A DNA stretch of 64,000 bases from Chloranthus sessilifolius (lineage: Eukaryota; Streptophyta; Magnoliopsida; Chloranthales; Chloranthaceae), in the NCBI GenBank assembly GCA_021018995.1, contig CM037588.1, positions 82,371,765 to 82,435,764 of the forward strand, in the 5' to 3' direction. Position 1 is the stretch's first letter. Each line of letters starts with the position of its first letter. The notes under the pieces are model-generated. The model did not search any database. It had not been told where the DNA came from and saw only the letters and a program-made list of their open reading frames with translations. Both the position numbers and the translations under genes were made by a program. Of the stretch, positions 22,896-34,913 are shown piece after piece.

Positions 22896-25800
22896 AGTTT
22901 TGATCTAGGTAGTAGATATGAGTTTTTCATTTTTATAGATCTGATTTTTATTTTTATTTTGTAGATCTGATTTTTTAGTTTTTATTGCTATTCTGTTTTA
23001 GATTTTTATATTGCATTCCAACTGTTTGATTTAAGGTTTGCTGCAGTTTTTGTATAGAAAACCAATTTTAAACTGCAACAATTCTGAATTTTCTAAGTTT
23101 TTATTCTTTGCGTTCTAGTTATTTGAATAAATGTTGCTGTCACTCTTTTGTCTTTTTGCCAAAATGAGGCAGTGGCCTGAGTTTTTCTTTTTTTTTCTTG
23201 TCACTATGCTTGAATAAGGTACTGCTGCAGTTTTTGGATTTTTACAGATCTGGAGCAGCCGCCAAACAAGAAGCATCTGGATTGCACTAGGAGCTGATCT
23301 GCTTGAGTTTGCATCCCCTTCTCCTTTGCATTCATTTTCTATTTTTAAATTCTTTTAACCAACAATTTTGTTGTGTTTGCTATCATTCTAATTTCTGTAT
23401 AACTCAACAAAACTAAATAAAAAAATAAAAGAAAATGAAAATACAAATTAAAATTTCTTATTATTTTTCAGCAATAGTATATAAGGGTTCTTGTTGAGCC
23501 CGGGCTAATCCAAAACAAATAAAAAAATAGAAAATTATAAAAACATAAAAATATCTCTGATGGGCTATTTTTCTTTGTTTTTATTCATTTTTCCCATCTG
23601 GACCTGCTGAGATCATGGTTTTTCATTTTGAGGAATCCTGTAGGATAATGAGCAGTGGATCATATGTTGTTTTAAATATTCAATGAAGCCACTTATTTTA
23701 TTTTCCTTCGAGATTTCTTCACCATTAAAGGGATCTCAGCTGTATGAATCATGTTTTTAATGTGTGCTCCCATGCTTAATTATTCAGAAATTCTTTTTGA
23801 TTCATACACATCATCAACATAGGGGCCAGCCTTATGAATCTTGCTTTTCACTGTATGTTATTCCTGCTGATCATTTTTAAAATCACCTCAATTCATAAGT
23901 ATCTGATTGGCTCAAGCTTTTGGGGTTTTCTTTGGGCTTAGGGGTTTTATGATTTGGTATTAGGATTTTCTGTTTTAGGAATTTTAGTTTAAAATTCTAA
24001 TTTTTCTTTCTTAGGTTAATGCGTCCTAGTTTTACTGAATTTTTTTTTTGCATTTTACTGTGCTTATAGTTAGTTTCTAACTTTGTTTTCCTATTTTTCA
24101 TCTACAACTCTGTTTTTGTATCAATATTTTTCAGTTTTTGTAGCTTTGTATTCAATTCCTTAATTTGTTTTTACTATTTTTTTATTAGCATTAGTTCCCT
24201 TTCATTTGCATAGCAGTTCTAGCTTTATTTTACTAATTTTTCTGTTTTAGCAGTAATTTCCTGCATTTGTATAGCATTTTTTTTCCATTTTCCTGCTCAT
24301 ATATTCAGTTTTGTTTTTTTTTTTTTTTTTTCTGCTGCACATAGCTGCAATTTTTCTACTTAGTTTTCCTTTCTTCTTTTACCCTGCTGCCCCTAGTTTC
24401 TCATTGTGTAGAACATTGAGGACAATGTTCATCATATGTTTGGGGGTATGGCAGGTGTGCCAATGAAATGAGTTAATGCTAGTGCAACTATATTGAAAAA
24501 GTTTTTGAAAATAAGTGATTTCCCACCTGATTTTTTGAAAAAAAAGAGGGAATTAAAAACTTTTTGAAACTGAAATGAGTTGTAGTTTTAACATTTTTCA
24601 TGAAGCAAATGTCAAGAATTTTAAAAAATTGATGTTTAGTGAACCTGAAATGAGAAGAAATCTATAAGGATACACCCCAGAAAATTTGATGGAAGGCCAC
24701 ACTCAGTGAGATTTGGGCCTGAAAATTTTTTCTTGAAGAGTCTCTTGGCAATTTTTTCCGCTCTAAGGACTGATGGGATTCCCACTAGAAGTTAGACAAA
24801 TCCAAGTTGAAACAGCTTGACAGCATTCATGACATTGAGGACATAAAGTAAGGCCATCCCTTGGACAGTTTGAGCTTAAACTTTTTTCACCTTTGAACTG
24901 CCCTTGATACACATTATTTGAGCCTTAAAATTCCCAGTTTTCCTTGATAAAACCCAGAAAATTTGAACCCAAAACCCCTTGACTTGTTTCAGTTCACTCT
25001 CGATCTGAGAAATTAGGAAAAAGGAGGAGAAGTGAGGTTAAAGGAGCAAGGTTTAAAATTTGATTAAAAGAAGAAAGTATATTTGAAGGCTAGTGTGATG
25101 TATAGTTGTGGCATCCCAACCCATAAAAAGAAAAATGAAAAAAAAAATACAAAAAGAAAAAGAAAAAAAACAGAGAAGAATGAGAAAGAGAAGTCATTTC
25201 ATTGAAAAATTGAAAAGAGGATTAGAAATTGGTCACTTCAAATCTGAAAATTCAAGAAGTAGATAGAATTGTGCTGAAATGAAAAAGGTAAAGTCATGAA
25301 TCATCTCCTTACCTTATTGATTTCTCAATTTGAATCCTTTTTATACCCTTTTATTCTTTATAAACCTCACCCATAAGCCACATTACAACCCAATAAAAGT
25401 CTTTACTGATATGAAATTAATTGAGTTTTCATGTGGAGATAAGGATTTGATTGATCTATGGTGAAAAGAATTTGAAAGTTTCAAAAATTAGAGCAATGCC
25501 TATGCTCATGCTTGCAGTCCTATTTGAGGGCTGTAACTGCTCTTGAGCTATGTGAAATGCTGCACCCTTCTATTTTGTTGTGAGAGAACAGCCCTGGTAA
25601 GACTTGGGTTTGAAATCTGGTTGTTTGGGGCTTTATCAAAACAGAATTCTTAAAGTAAAGGTGAGCTCTGCATCAATTTTTAGGCACAATGCCTTGACAT
25701 GAACTGATTGATGATGAAGGAATTACTGCAGAATTTCTAGTTTTAAACTGATGATTTTTCAGCTGAAAATCCTCAAATTGAATGGACATGGTGTGGAATT

Positions 25801-26057
25801 TATTTTATTTTTCTTGAACTCTGTTTTAGCATGTTGTATTAGTACTAACTCATTTTATTGGAGAAGTTTGGGGGTACCTTCACTGAAAACTCTCAGGAGA
25901 CTCCCCTCCTCCACTAGGGATCTCCTAGGGGTTTAAAAGGCTTGGTGCATGTGCCAAATGCATCTGTGTTCCCTACGAAAGTGACAGTTAATTTCATATG
26001 TTAGTTTTTTTTAATTTCACTTTGTTCGAGGACTAGTAAAGATTAGGTTTGGGGGTG
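22896..26057 (+). other. Athila-2 internal region, noncoding
   Basis: 22896-24430 is a T-rich leader with no frame above chance. At 24438-24447 a polypurine-like ATGTTTGGGGGT marks the start of the 3' untranslated region, 1.6 kb before the true polypurine tract at 26045-26057. 24516-26057 repeats 18873-20415. The absence of gag, pol and env makes this copy non-autonomous. Confidence 0.8.
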
Positions 26058-28236
26058 TGTTGATCATTGATTTTTGCCACTTTCTACACCTTTAAAATTA
26101 TCTTTTGCTAAGCCTTTGAGCTGTTTATAATCACTTTTAGCTTGTTTTGCAGTTTAAGGAAGAAATTGTAGCATAGTGCAGAAATCCAGTTAATCAGTGC
26201 CACAAAGATAAAAAATGGATCCATTCATTTGGAGTTGAAGCAGGTGAAGCCCAATGGTCTGAAAAGAGTTGTTGCTGCTATAATTTTAATGATGCAAGCT
26301 ACACTTAAAGCTCATAAGCTGAAGAGAGCATTTGCCAAATAATGCTGAGACAGAAATGCATCCTATCGAGAAGTGCTTTGTGGCAGCAATTGAGCCTATC
26401 GAAAGCTTTAATGAACTTGTCGATTGGTTCATAAAAACTGGAGTCACAACCTGTCGAAGTGGAGTAAAGCTGGGTTTGCCAACTTGTCGAATGTTGTAGG
26501 AACTCAGCAGCTTGAGAACCTATCGAATAGTTCAGCAATAGAATCCTCCAACCTATCGAATGGTTGTTTGAACCTATCAAGAACCTGTTGAGAGATTCTG
26601 ATGCTGAAAATGAACCTATCGAGAATCCTATCGAATGGTTGAATGAACGTGTCGAGAACCTATCGACTAGGATACACAGCAGAATCCATCAACCTATCAA
26701 ATGGTTGCAACTCAACCTATCAAATGGCTCAATCCACCAACCTGTTGAAGGGTTCCTTGGACTACAAGCTTCATCCTATCGAAATACAGCAATATGAACT
26801 TGCCGAATGTTGCATGAAGGCCAATGCTTTGAACCTATCAAATAGCACTCCTCCAGCCCAGCTTTGCAAACTATCAAATGCTTCATGCTCTCTGCATGAC
26901 AAAACCTATCGATCCTGCCAAGTTTATCTTGTCGAACTACTGCAGTTTCAGCCAGCACCTATTGAATGTAGAAAATATCAGTGGCCAGCAGGGGCATTTT
27001 TAAGAGCTGCAAAGACACCTTAGTTGTGCATAACAGAATTGAGTTCTCTGCTCTCTTATTGGTTGAATTGCAGTTCACCTGGATTAAGCTTCTCTCTTCT
27101 GATTGGCTGCAACTCAAAGCACATGGATCGATGCATATGTATAAATAATCATCTATTTTGATGTTTTTCTTCACCAAGGAAAGTAGGAACAAAAGAATAG
27201 CCCGAGTTCTCCTTAGCTCATTTAGGTTTAGTTTTAGGTTTTATTTTTTCCTTTTTTTCTTTCCCCTCCTCTTTCTAATCCAGCCTGTGGGATTAGATCT
27301 AGGTAGCAGCTCAGATCTGTTTTGTAATTGTAATTTCAACATGAAGAAATATGGATCGATGCACAGACTACAGATCTGGGAACAAGTTTATTGTAAGTTA
27401 TTTTATTTAAAGCAATAAATTGTTGGTTTTAAAGCTTAATTAAATCTATAGATCATGTGGTCCCATTAGATTCTCAATCGGCTCTTATGTAGATGGGCCA
27501 AGCCTGCCCCATCTCCGGTAGATCTCTTGATGACCATCTAATTTCCCTGGGTTTGATATGCCTGTGGGTGCCTGTGCTTGTGGCCTTGCATCCATAGCAT
27601 CTGTAGTGATTATCTTGTTCTGATCAAAGCCATCGGGATGGAGGAAATCTATTGGATGATCTATGACCATTGAAGTGGACAGATTATAGCCTTAAGATCA
27701 ATCCAAACTGTCGGGATGGAGGAAATCTATTAGATGATTTGTGCCCATTGAAGTGAACAAATCATAGCCTTAAGATCAATCCAAACCATTGGTCTAAATC
27801 AGATTCTTATACCTTGCATTTGTGCTTATAGCCAAATGAAAGATTGCTGCAAATCCCCAGCTCTTGATCTGTTTTGCAATGAATACCAGTCCGTAGTTGT
27901 CTATTTCTCCCCATTTTTTATTTTATTTTACCATCCATCTTCCTCAATCTTTTAGATTTGGTTTTACATTTCCGTTTTATAAATTAGATCTAGTGACACC
28001 TGAAAAGCTCTCTTTCTTCTTAGAATTTCCAGATCTTGAGGTCTACTATACACCTTTTAGGTTTAGATCACTACTCCCTGTGGGACAAACTCTTACTTAT
28101 TAAAACTTGCTACAAAGGACCCTCTATCTTGCAGGTCTAGGATATTTTAGATGTGCTGAATCCATCCTCTATTTTACTTTATTTTTATTTTGCTTTTATC
28201 ATTACACAATAATCAGCACTTTGAAATTCCCCAACA
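26058..28236 (+). repeat. Athila-2 right LTR (2179 bp)
   Basis: It starts TGTTGATCATTG after AGGTTTGGGGGTG and ends CCCCAACA at 28236. Its repeat cluster (26360-26960) has about 20 full or half sites of the AACCTATCGAATGGTT type. Tat-A pol resumes right after it. Confidence 0.88.
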
Positions 28237-29900
28237 AGCTCAAGCCCAGATTACATGGTAGAAGAGAGCCAGTTTTTGCTAGGGGCAGAAGGTCAGATTC
28301 GGGCTGGGATACAAGCCCACAGAGAAAGAGGTCCGAGAGACCAAAGAGAATGCCAGGGTCGCCGCAACAGCAAGGCTCGAGGAATAAACATAGAAGAGAA
28401 ACCTCGCCCTAGGCCGCACATAAGGGAATCCTTCATCAGCGTAGGGGTCATAAAGATCGACCGAAATGGGGTAACCCATTTGACCCCACACAAACCCATC
28501 GCCCCAATACATCCCACCAATCCCCAGATCTCCCGTCCGAGCTTGGAGATAGATTTGGCTGTGTTGTCCCTTTTCGAGGAATGACGGCCAGTACCTGAAC
28601 AAACTCCCCCTATGGTAAATCACCATAAAACTGAGTTATCATTTGAGGACATCTTCTCAGACAAAATGGGGACCAATATGATGGAGGCTGACTCCAATAA
28701 GCCATATCAGTCAGCACCCTCCATCCCAGCAGGTAAAGGAGCGGCCCCTTAGGTATGCAACTGAGCATGTTTGCCCCAAACTCTGGAAGCAGGGAGTGGC
28801 CTAAAGTTTGGCACCTATTTACTAAAAAAAAATAATCTATAAAACATGAGATAAGCCCTTGGCAGGCAATACCTTGTATATATAGCAACCCTGTTTGCCA
28901 AGGGTTCGTCTCCAAAGAAAATAAAAATCTCAAAAACATTGAAGAAGTACAAAATCCTAAAAACATTAAAAAAATCCAAAGTCTAAAAATATCGTCATTT
29001 AAAATTCCAGAAAAGGTCCCACAAAAGGATGCCTTAATCGATGTACCCGTCCCACGTAAAATCGACCCGTTCCCTATAGAAATACAAGAAGAGGTAGGTG
29101 TTACGAGTCTGCACGAGGATAATCCTTTGGAGGAGCTCCCCAATGAGCTCCTTGACCGGTTCACTGACTTTGAGCATGGCCCTACTCCCATTGTCGAGGA
29201 AACTAAAGATGTCAATTTAGGGACTAAGGAGATTCCCAGAATAACCAAAATTGGAATTTCGCTATCCCCTAAAGAAAGGAAAAGCATGATCAACTTCCTT
29301 CGGTCATACCAAGACGTTTTTGCCTAGTCGTATGAGGACATGCCTGGTCTGGAGACTGATTTGGTTGAGCATGAGTTACCTCTCTACCCCGATATGAAGT
29401 CAGTTAAGCAGAAGCTAAGACGTCTCTGACCCGAGTGGATGTTGAAAGTCAAGGATGAGGTCATCAAGCAGTATGACGCGGGGTTCCTCATGGTATCCAA
29501 GTACCCACAGTGGCTAGCCAATGTTATGCCGGTGCCGAAGAAAGATGGAAAGGTTCGCATGTGCATCGACTTCAGCAATCTGAACAGGGCAAGCCTGAAA
29601 GATGATTTCCCATTGCCACACATCGACATCTTGGTCGATAATACTACCAAGCATGGGATGCTTTCCTTCATGGATGGATTTTCAGGATACAATTAGATCA
29701 AGATGGTAGAGGTTGATCACGAGAAGACAACATTCATTACCCCCTGGGGAACCTTTTGCTATCGAGTCATACTGTTTGGCCTAAAGAATGCCGGTGCAAC
29801 ATACTAGACAGCTATGACTGCACTATTTCATGACATGATGCACTAAGAAATTGAAGTGTATGTCGATGATATGATAGCCAAGTCACTGGAGCGGATCAAT
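28237..29900 (+). pseudogene. Tat-A pol N-terminus and reverse transcriptase
   Basis: 28237-29100 is a degenerate pre-RT region with several shifts. From 29127 one frame reads LDRFTDFEHGPTP, SPKERKSMINFLRSYQDVFA, then RT motifs: VMPVPKKDGKVRMCIDF (29525), MLSFMDGFSGYN, TFITPWGTFCYRV and the active site YVDDM at 29859-29873. Both catalytic aspartates are intact. In-frame stops occur at 29325, 29427, 29694 and others. The RT C-terminus is missing: after about 29895 the sequence jumps into the end of RNase H. Confidence 0.88.
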
Positions 29901-29901
29901 C

Positions 29902-30568
29902 ATGCCCACTCTCACTGGGCGGACTGCACGCTGGCAGCTCTTATTATCTGAGTTCAACATCACGTATGTCACTCAGAAGTCGATTAAGGGGCAGGCACTC
30001 GCCAATCATCTTGCTGACAATCCTTTGCCAAATTATGAGCCTTTGACAACTGAGTTCCCAGATGAAGATATCTTGTTCATGACGGAAGACGACACTGAGG
30101 AAGCAGAAGAATCTTGGGTAATGCACTTTGACGGGGCGACAAAAAGCCAAGGGTCAGGGAGTTGGCGCCATTCTGATCTCTCTAAAAGGATCTCACGTAC
30201 CCGTCTCTATCAAGCTCAACTTCCCTTGCACTAATAATATAGCTGAGTATGAAGCATGTTCCACAGGTTTGTAGGCGGCTCTCGATCTAAATATAACTCA
30301 CCTTCGAGTGTTTGGTGATTCACAGTTAATCATATGTCAGACAAATGGTGACTGGAAGATGAAAGACGAGAAACTGATCCCCTATCATGAACACCTCAAG
30401 CATCTGATAGCTTGCTTCCAAGACGTGACATTCTCATATGTCTCCCGAACAAGGAACCGTTTTGCCAATGCACTAGAAACTTTCGGGTCAATGACAGAAA
30501 CCCTGTATGGTGCTGAGATGAAGCCGATCATGATTGAGCAGAGAAGTGAGCTGACCTTCTACCTATAG
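29902..30568 (+). pseudogene. Tat-A RNase H end and second (archaeal-type) RNase H
   Basis: 29902 onward reads TGRTARWQLLLSEFNITY and VTQKSIKGQALANHLADNP, the end of the first RNase H. An acidic linker follows, then WVMHFDGATKSQGSGSW (first Asp of the second RNase H). A shifted stretch has NIAEYEACSTGL (catalytic Glu), LRVFGDSQLII (second Asp) and RTRNRFANALETFGSM. A deletion removed most of the first RNase H. The double RNase H is the mark of the Tat lineage. Confidence 0.88.
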
Positions 30569-30599
30569 ATTGAGGAACCTATAAAGCCTGATGATAAGC

Positions 30600-31860
30600 C
30601 ACCTTGATTCTCAGATATCAAGAATTTTCTCGAGACACTAACTTTCCCTGGGGGTACGTCCAAGATAGATCGGCGAACCATTCAATGTTTAGTGGTAGGC
30701 TACGTCATTTGTAGGGAATGCCTTTACAAGCGATCCTACAACAACATTTTACTCAGGTGCCTGACTAAAAGTGGAGCGACCAACATCATGAAGGATATCC
30801 ACGAAGGAGTATGCGGAGCCCACGTCAGCGGTCACATGCTTGCTAAGAAAATTCTGTGGCAGGGATACTTTTTGACCACTATGGAATTAGATTGTTGCAA
30901 GCATGTTCAGAAATGCTACAAGTGTCAGGAACACTCCAGTCTGATACATTCTCTTGCCATCGATCTACATTGCATGACCACTCCTTGGCCATTTGCTACC
31001 TTGGGCCTTGACGTCGTCAGAATGATTAGCCCAAAAGCATCAAACCGGCATCGGTTCATCCTCATCGCCTTTGAATACTCTACCAAGTTGGTTGAAGTAG
31101 CATCATATGCCAACATCACAACCAATCACGTCGAGAAGTTTCTCAAGAACAATATTGTGTGTCGATTTGGAGTCCCAAAGATATCATCACGGACAACGGT
31201 ACAAATTTTGCAAATAAGCTTATCCAAGCCTTCTATGAGCAATACAAGATCAAACACCATCGTTCATCACCTTATCGGCCTCAAACTAATGGAGCTGTGG
31301 AAGGTGGGAACAAGATGGTAATCCACATCCTCGAGAAAATTGTCATCACCTATCAAGATTAGAGAGAAATGCTGCCATTTGCCTTATGGGCCTATAGAAC
31401 ATCAATCCATACCGCTATAGAGGCAGCACCATTCTCCCTTGTGTATGAAACTGAGGCCATCCTCCCAGTGGAGGTTGAAGTAACCTCGCTCTGAATTCTC
31501 ATGGAATCAGGCTTACCCAAAGCAGAGAGAGAGAGATCTCACTTCGAACAATTGAACTTATTGGACGAGAAGAGCCTCCTAGCCTTGTGTTACACTCAAG
31601 TATACCAGGAGCGAATCGCACTTGCTTACAATAAACATGTCCGCGGTCAAGATCTGAAGGTAGGAGACACTGTACTGAAGAAGATCTTCCCATCCCTCCA
31701 CCCCGATCCAAGAGGAAAGTTCAAGCCAAACTGGGAAGGACCTTACATCCATCTGAGAAGTGCTACTGGGATATACCATTCGCCTCGCCACCATGGACGG
31801 AGATCATCTTCCTGAGCCCCTCAATGCTGGATACATCCGACGGTTCTACTCGTAGTCTAT
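30600..31860 (+). pseudogene. Tat-A integrase
   Basis: The HHCC zinc domain reads HEGVCGAHVSGH and C-n2-C in HVQKCYKCQEH (30805-30935). The catalytic core shows LGLDVVRMI (first Asp, about 31010), IITDNGTNF (second Asp, about 31187) and SPYRPQTNGAVEGGNK (catalytic Glu, about 31300). Frames 2 and 1 alternate after a shift at about 31170. The C-terminal part reads VRGQDLKVGDTVLKK and KFKPNWEGPYI, ending near 31855. The enzyme would insert the cDNA into host DNA. Confidence 0.9.
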
Positions 31861-33271
31861 CGCGATAAGGTAAGTATTGGTAAAACAAACACGTGACTGC
31901 TTAAGAACCACACAAAAGACGCAATCATTCCAAACACAGTAGCCAGAAAACATCCCTAAAAATGATGATATCCTTTGCTACCCCATTTGAGCCTGGGCCT
32001 TCCTTTCAATAAACCCCTTCCCCAAAAAGAAAAATGTGTGTGTACATATACAGAAAAAGGGGAAGTAAAGTTACCATCAAAATTCAAAAAAATTGAAAAA
32101 GTAAAACCTCAAAAAGAGATTGCCTAAAATAGAGTAAAAAGAACAAAAAAAAATGTGTAGAAGAATCACGGGGCATGTACAGTAAAAACTCCCAAGGGAG
32201 AAAGTATGTTGAGAAAACTGAAGTCGTATCAAGGAAACCCTTTTAGCCTAGCATACCTTCAAATCCTAACCTAACCCATGGCCAAGCTACACCTTGAAGA
32301 AAGCCCTCTTTTAGGTTTACAGGCAGTCATAATATCTGTTAAGTCAACACAAGCCGAGTTGTGAGACGACATTAGAACCCCATCAAGTTGGCTATGATGG
32401 AATTGACGTCTACATCATGGCTATTGAAAAAAGAAATGAAGAAAAAATAGAAAAAAAAGTAGAAAAAATAAAGTAAAAATACAAGCTCAAAGCAAGACGG
32501 ACGTGGTGAAAACCCGAAAGGGCATTACGGGTAAAAACAGCGAGATTGTCCGGACCAGGCGAAAACTCGAAAGGGCGCTTGGGGTAAGAGAGCTAAACCC
32601 ATGGACGTGATGAAAACCAGAAAGGGCTCCATGGGTGAAAAAAGGAGATAAATAAAAAAAGAGGAAAAGAGAAGAGAAAAAAATTGAAAAAGAAAGGTTG
32701 GGACTGATTGAGAAGATTGATGTTTAAAGATCCCTCTTGGTTACTCTCCTTGACCTCTTTTAGGGGCAGCTCATGTTAGTTCGAATCGAGTCCTGACCAG
32801 AATTATTTTCATGAAATTGCTTTGTCAAACGTATGACTCAAGGTAGGGAGAAAGGTTTGACTCGACCCAAGGGGATGGACGTTCTAGCCTTGGTAAGACT
32901 ATTGAAACTCTTTCAGAATCAACCAGTCAAAGAGGGGTTCGACCATGCTCAAAAGAGGACCCGGGGTTTCACAAGGTGATTAAGGCACTGCACAAAAAAT
33001 ATATATATATATATGCACAAAACAAAAACACCAAAAAGTCTATGTAGATGTATATAATAAACTATCTTTTATTTTCAAAATGCACTGCTTACACCACATC
33101 CCAAAAAATAGCCAGTGTGACGACTAGAGTGCTTTCCTTTTTACAAATAAACGAAAAACAACAAAAACATAAAGAAAATATGTATACATAAAATGAGTGT
33201 ATCTGTAAAGGGGTTTTTATGCCCCTTTTTCTGTGTATCTAATCTGTGTAAAAAGTTCTGTGTGTAGGAAG
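31861..33271 (+). other. Tat-A post-integrase noncoding region
   Basis: No gene here. A-rich DNA holds three conserved hairpin units at 32500-32640. A short (TA)n run lies at 33000-33014. The region separates sense pol from the antisense aORF2, whose end at 33272 faces it. Confidence 0.75.
32500..32640 (+). repeat. Three stem-loop units with constant GAAAAC-n2-GAAAGGGC loop
   Basis: Units at about 32503-32542, 32553-32586 and 32598-32637. All share TGAAAACC-n-GAAAGGGC (or CGAAAACTCGAAAGGGC). Flanks pair differently in each: ACCCATGGA with TCCATGGGT in the third (nine perfect pairs), ACC-AGGCG with CGCTT-GGGT in the second, ACGTGGTG with CATTAC-GGGT in the first. In two copies the apex is C-n-C/GGG closing a GAAA tetraloop. 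It looks like an RNA element. Confidence 0.75.
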
Positions 33272-34740
33272 GAGTTAGCGGCCCAACTCATGCTTCAATG
33301 CGCTAATCTCAACATGAAGGTCATCTTCGCAGACATTTCGCTCAGTCAGCCAGTGACCATACAGACTCTTATACCTCTTCCGAGAAGAGTCGGTGGCTCC
33401 AAAAGCGACGCTCAATGAACCCTTCAAATGGAGGACCTCGCTCTCTGCTGTTTCTTCTCTAACCTTTTCATGTACCAAAAGTTCTTGCAGGACCCTCTTC
33501 TTGTCCACAAGTAGCTCGATACGGGCTCGAAGTGCCGTCTCCTTCTTTGGCCAAGGACCTCCAATATCAACGATCTTTGCTGAATGAGGACCATCAGCAA
33601 CAGGTCGCTCAGTCAATAGCCAGGCCTCGTACTCAAGAGAAGTTCTGACTAAATCTCCCTGCTCAAAATCACACATCAGCGTCGACTGACACATCTCCCA
33701 AAGAGCAGCAATCCGATCTATGTCTCCAGAGGACACCTTAGAAAAGATCAAATCACATAGAGGGCTACTGAGGGCAGCCAAATTGGTGCAATACCCAAAA
33801 TGGGAAGTAGAAGATACTGTCAGTCAATCCTAGGAGGGGGATGCCCTCTTGGTCTTTAGAGAGAACTACTGGGAAGGTCCGGTCCAACCAAGGAAGCCTC
33901 TATGTCAGCTCGGCATCGGTTAACCAAAGTTTCAAAGTTAACACATTGCCCTATGGAAGCAAATGGCACCTACCTAGAAAGCACTGAGCCGCCTCACCTC
34001 GAGAAATATAAAAGCAGGGCACATGCCCCAAGACAGCGAGGTGCTCACCCAACCAGACCTGAAGCAACAAGGGGCACCCCCGAAGGCCCTCCACCTTGCC
34101 CAAAGCAAAGGAATCAAGGCCTCGATATAGCTCAGCGAGCACCAAATGCATCATGGACCGGCCCTCCTCCAGCTCAGTCAATATATCGCAAATTGCTAAG
34201 GAGAAGCTCTCCCCCCCGATAAAAAAGAGGATTTCAGAGATGAGACCGAGTGCTAGAGCTTTCACGTTGAAAATGTTCCTAACCGGCAATTTTCAGAGAC
34301 TTTTGTCACCGAAAAGTTCTTTGAGGAATTTTAGCGAACACCTAGTGGGCCCCCCGATGAGACTTTTCTCATACTCAAGTTTCTTCAAACCAAGAGTAAG
34401 GTGGATGGATTTGGAGTAGCCCAGCCGAGGCGTGACTCTTACAAGACTCCTGTGAAGCTTTAGGCCAAATATATTGGATAGCTCCTCGAGGGTTGGGGTT
34501 AGCTCCCACTTCCCAAAATGGAATACATGGGAATTCACATCCCTAAATGAAGCGGCAACGAAAAGGAGTTCCCACCATGGAGGAACTTCTAGAAAGGAAG
34601 GCAAGATAGCCCAAGGCACTCCAAGTTGGCGAGCTCACTCTCAGTCAAGCTCCAAAATCAGGTTGCTAGAAATTTAGGCCCCAGGCCCAAGGAAGGGGGC
34701 AAATTGGCTCCAGGCCCTCCACGTAAAGGAGGGTAGTGGG
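33272..34740 (-). pseudogene. Tat-A antisense gene aORF2 (own N-terminal domain plus coiled coil)
   Basis: Read on the minus strand. The N-terminal part (34619-34293) has WELLFVAASFRDVNSHVF, then FHFGKWELTPTLEELSNIFG and GGPTRCSLKFLKELFG. It is the clear homologue of the intact reading at 63552-64000. The middle is broken by many stops. The C-terminal frame 33781-33275 (168 codons) is Leu, Glu, Lys and Arg-rich with heptad-like spacing (AALWEMCQS, ELLVDKKRVLQELLVHEKVREE), hence a probable coiled coil. No start codon survives near 34735. Antisense ORFs between pol and the 3' LTR are known in Tat elements; the function is unproven. Confidence 0.75.
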
Positions 34741-34880
34741 TTAATGAATGCACAAAGATCTTCTGAGAAGACAAAAATCGATGTATGGTGCTGGACCCAC
34801 CTTGGAAAAGCAAGAGCAAAAAGAACCGGTCAAAAGGGCCGAGATAAACAAAAAAGAAGTGATTTTTGGACTAACTCGAG

Positions 34881-34887
34881 TATATAA
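34881..34887 (-). promoter_or_regulatory. Probable TATA box of aORF2 (Tat-A)
   Basis: On the minus strand CCTTATATACTC, about 25 bp after the palindrome array and about 145 bp before the aORF2 start. Tat-B2 has CTCCTTATAACC in the same place (63403-63413). Confidence 0.6.
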
Positions 34888-34913
34888 GGACACACTGCTC
34901 CCAGCTTAAACAG

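Larger units (their letters stand above)
18868..28236 (+). mobile_element. Athila-2: noncoding Athila-lineage derivative nested in Tat-A
   Basis: Layout: 3' untranslated region (18873-20415), LTR (20416-22871), primer site and leader, the same 3' region again (24516-26057), then an LTR (26058-28236). No gag or pol is present between the LTRs: only 3.2 kb with primer site, T-rich leader and 3' region. It thus looks like a large retrotransposon derivative (LARD-type). The extra left 3' region shows a tandem or recombined copy truncated on its left. A clear target duplication was not found. Confidence 0.85.

Noticed and set aside
28255-29293. Minus-strand frames opposite the Tat-A pol N-terminus (for example 28610-29293, 227 codons)
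   Set aside because: Shadow of the plus-strand pol reading, which has recognisable motifs; the minus frame has none.
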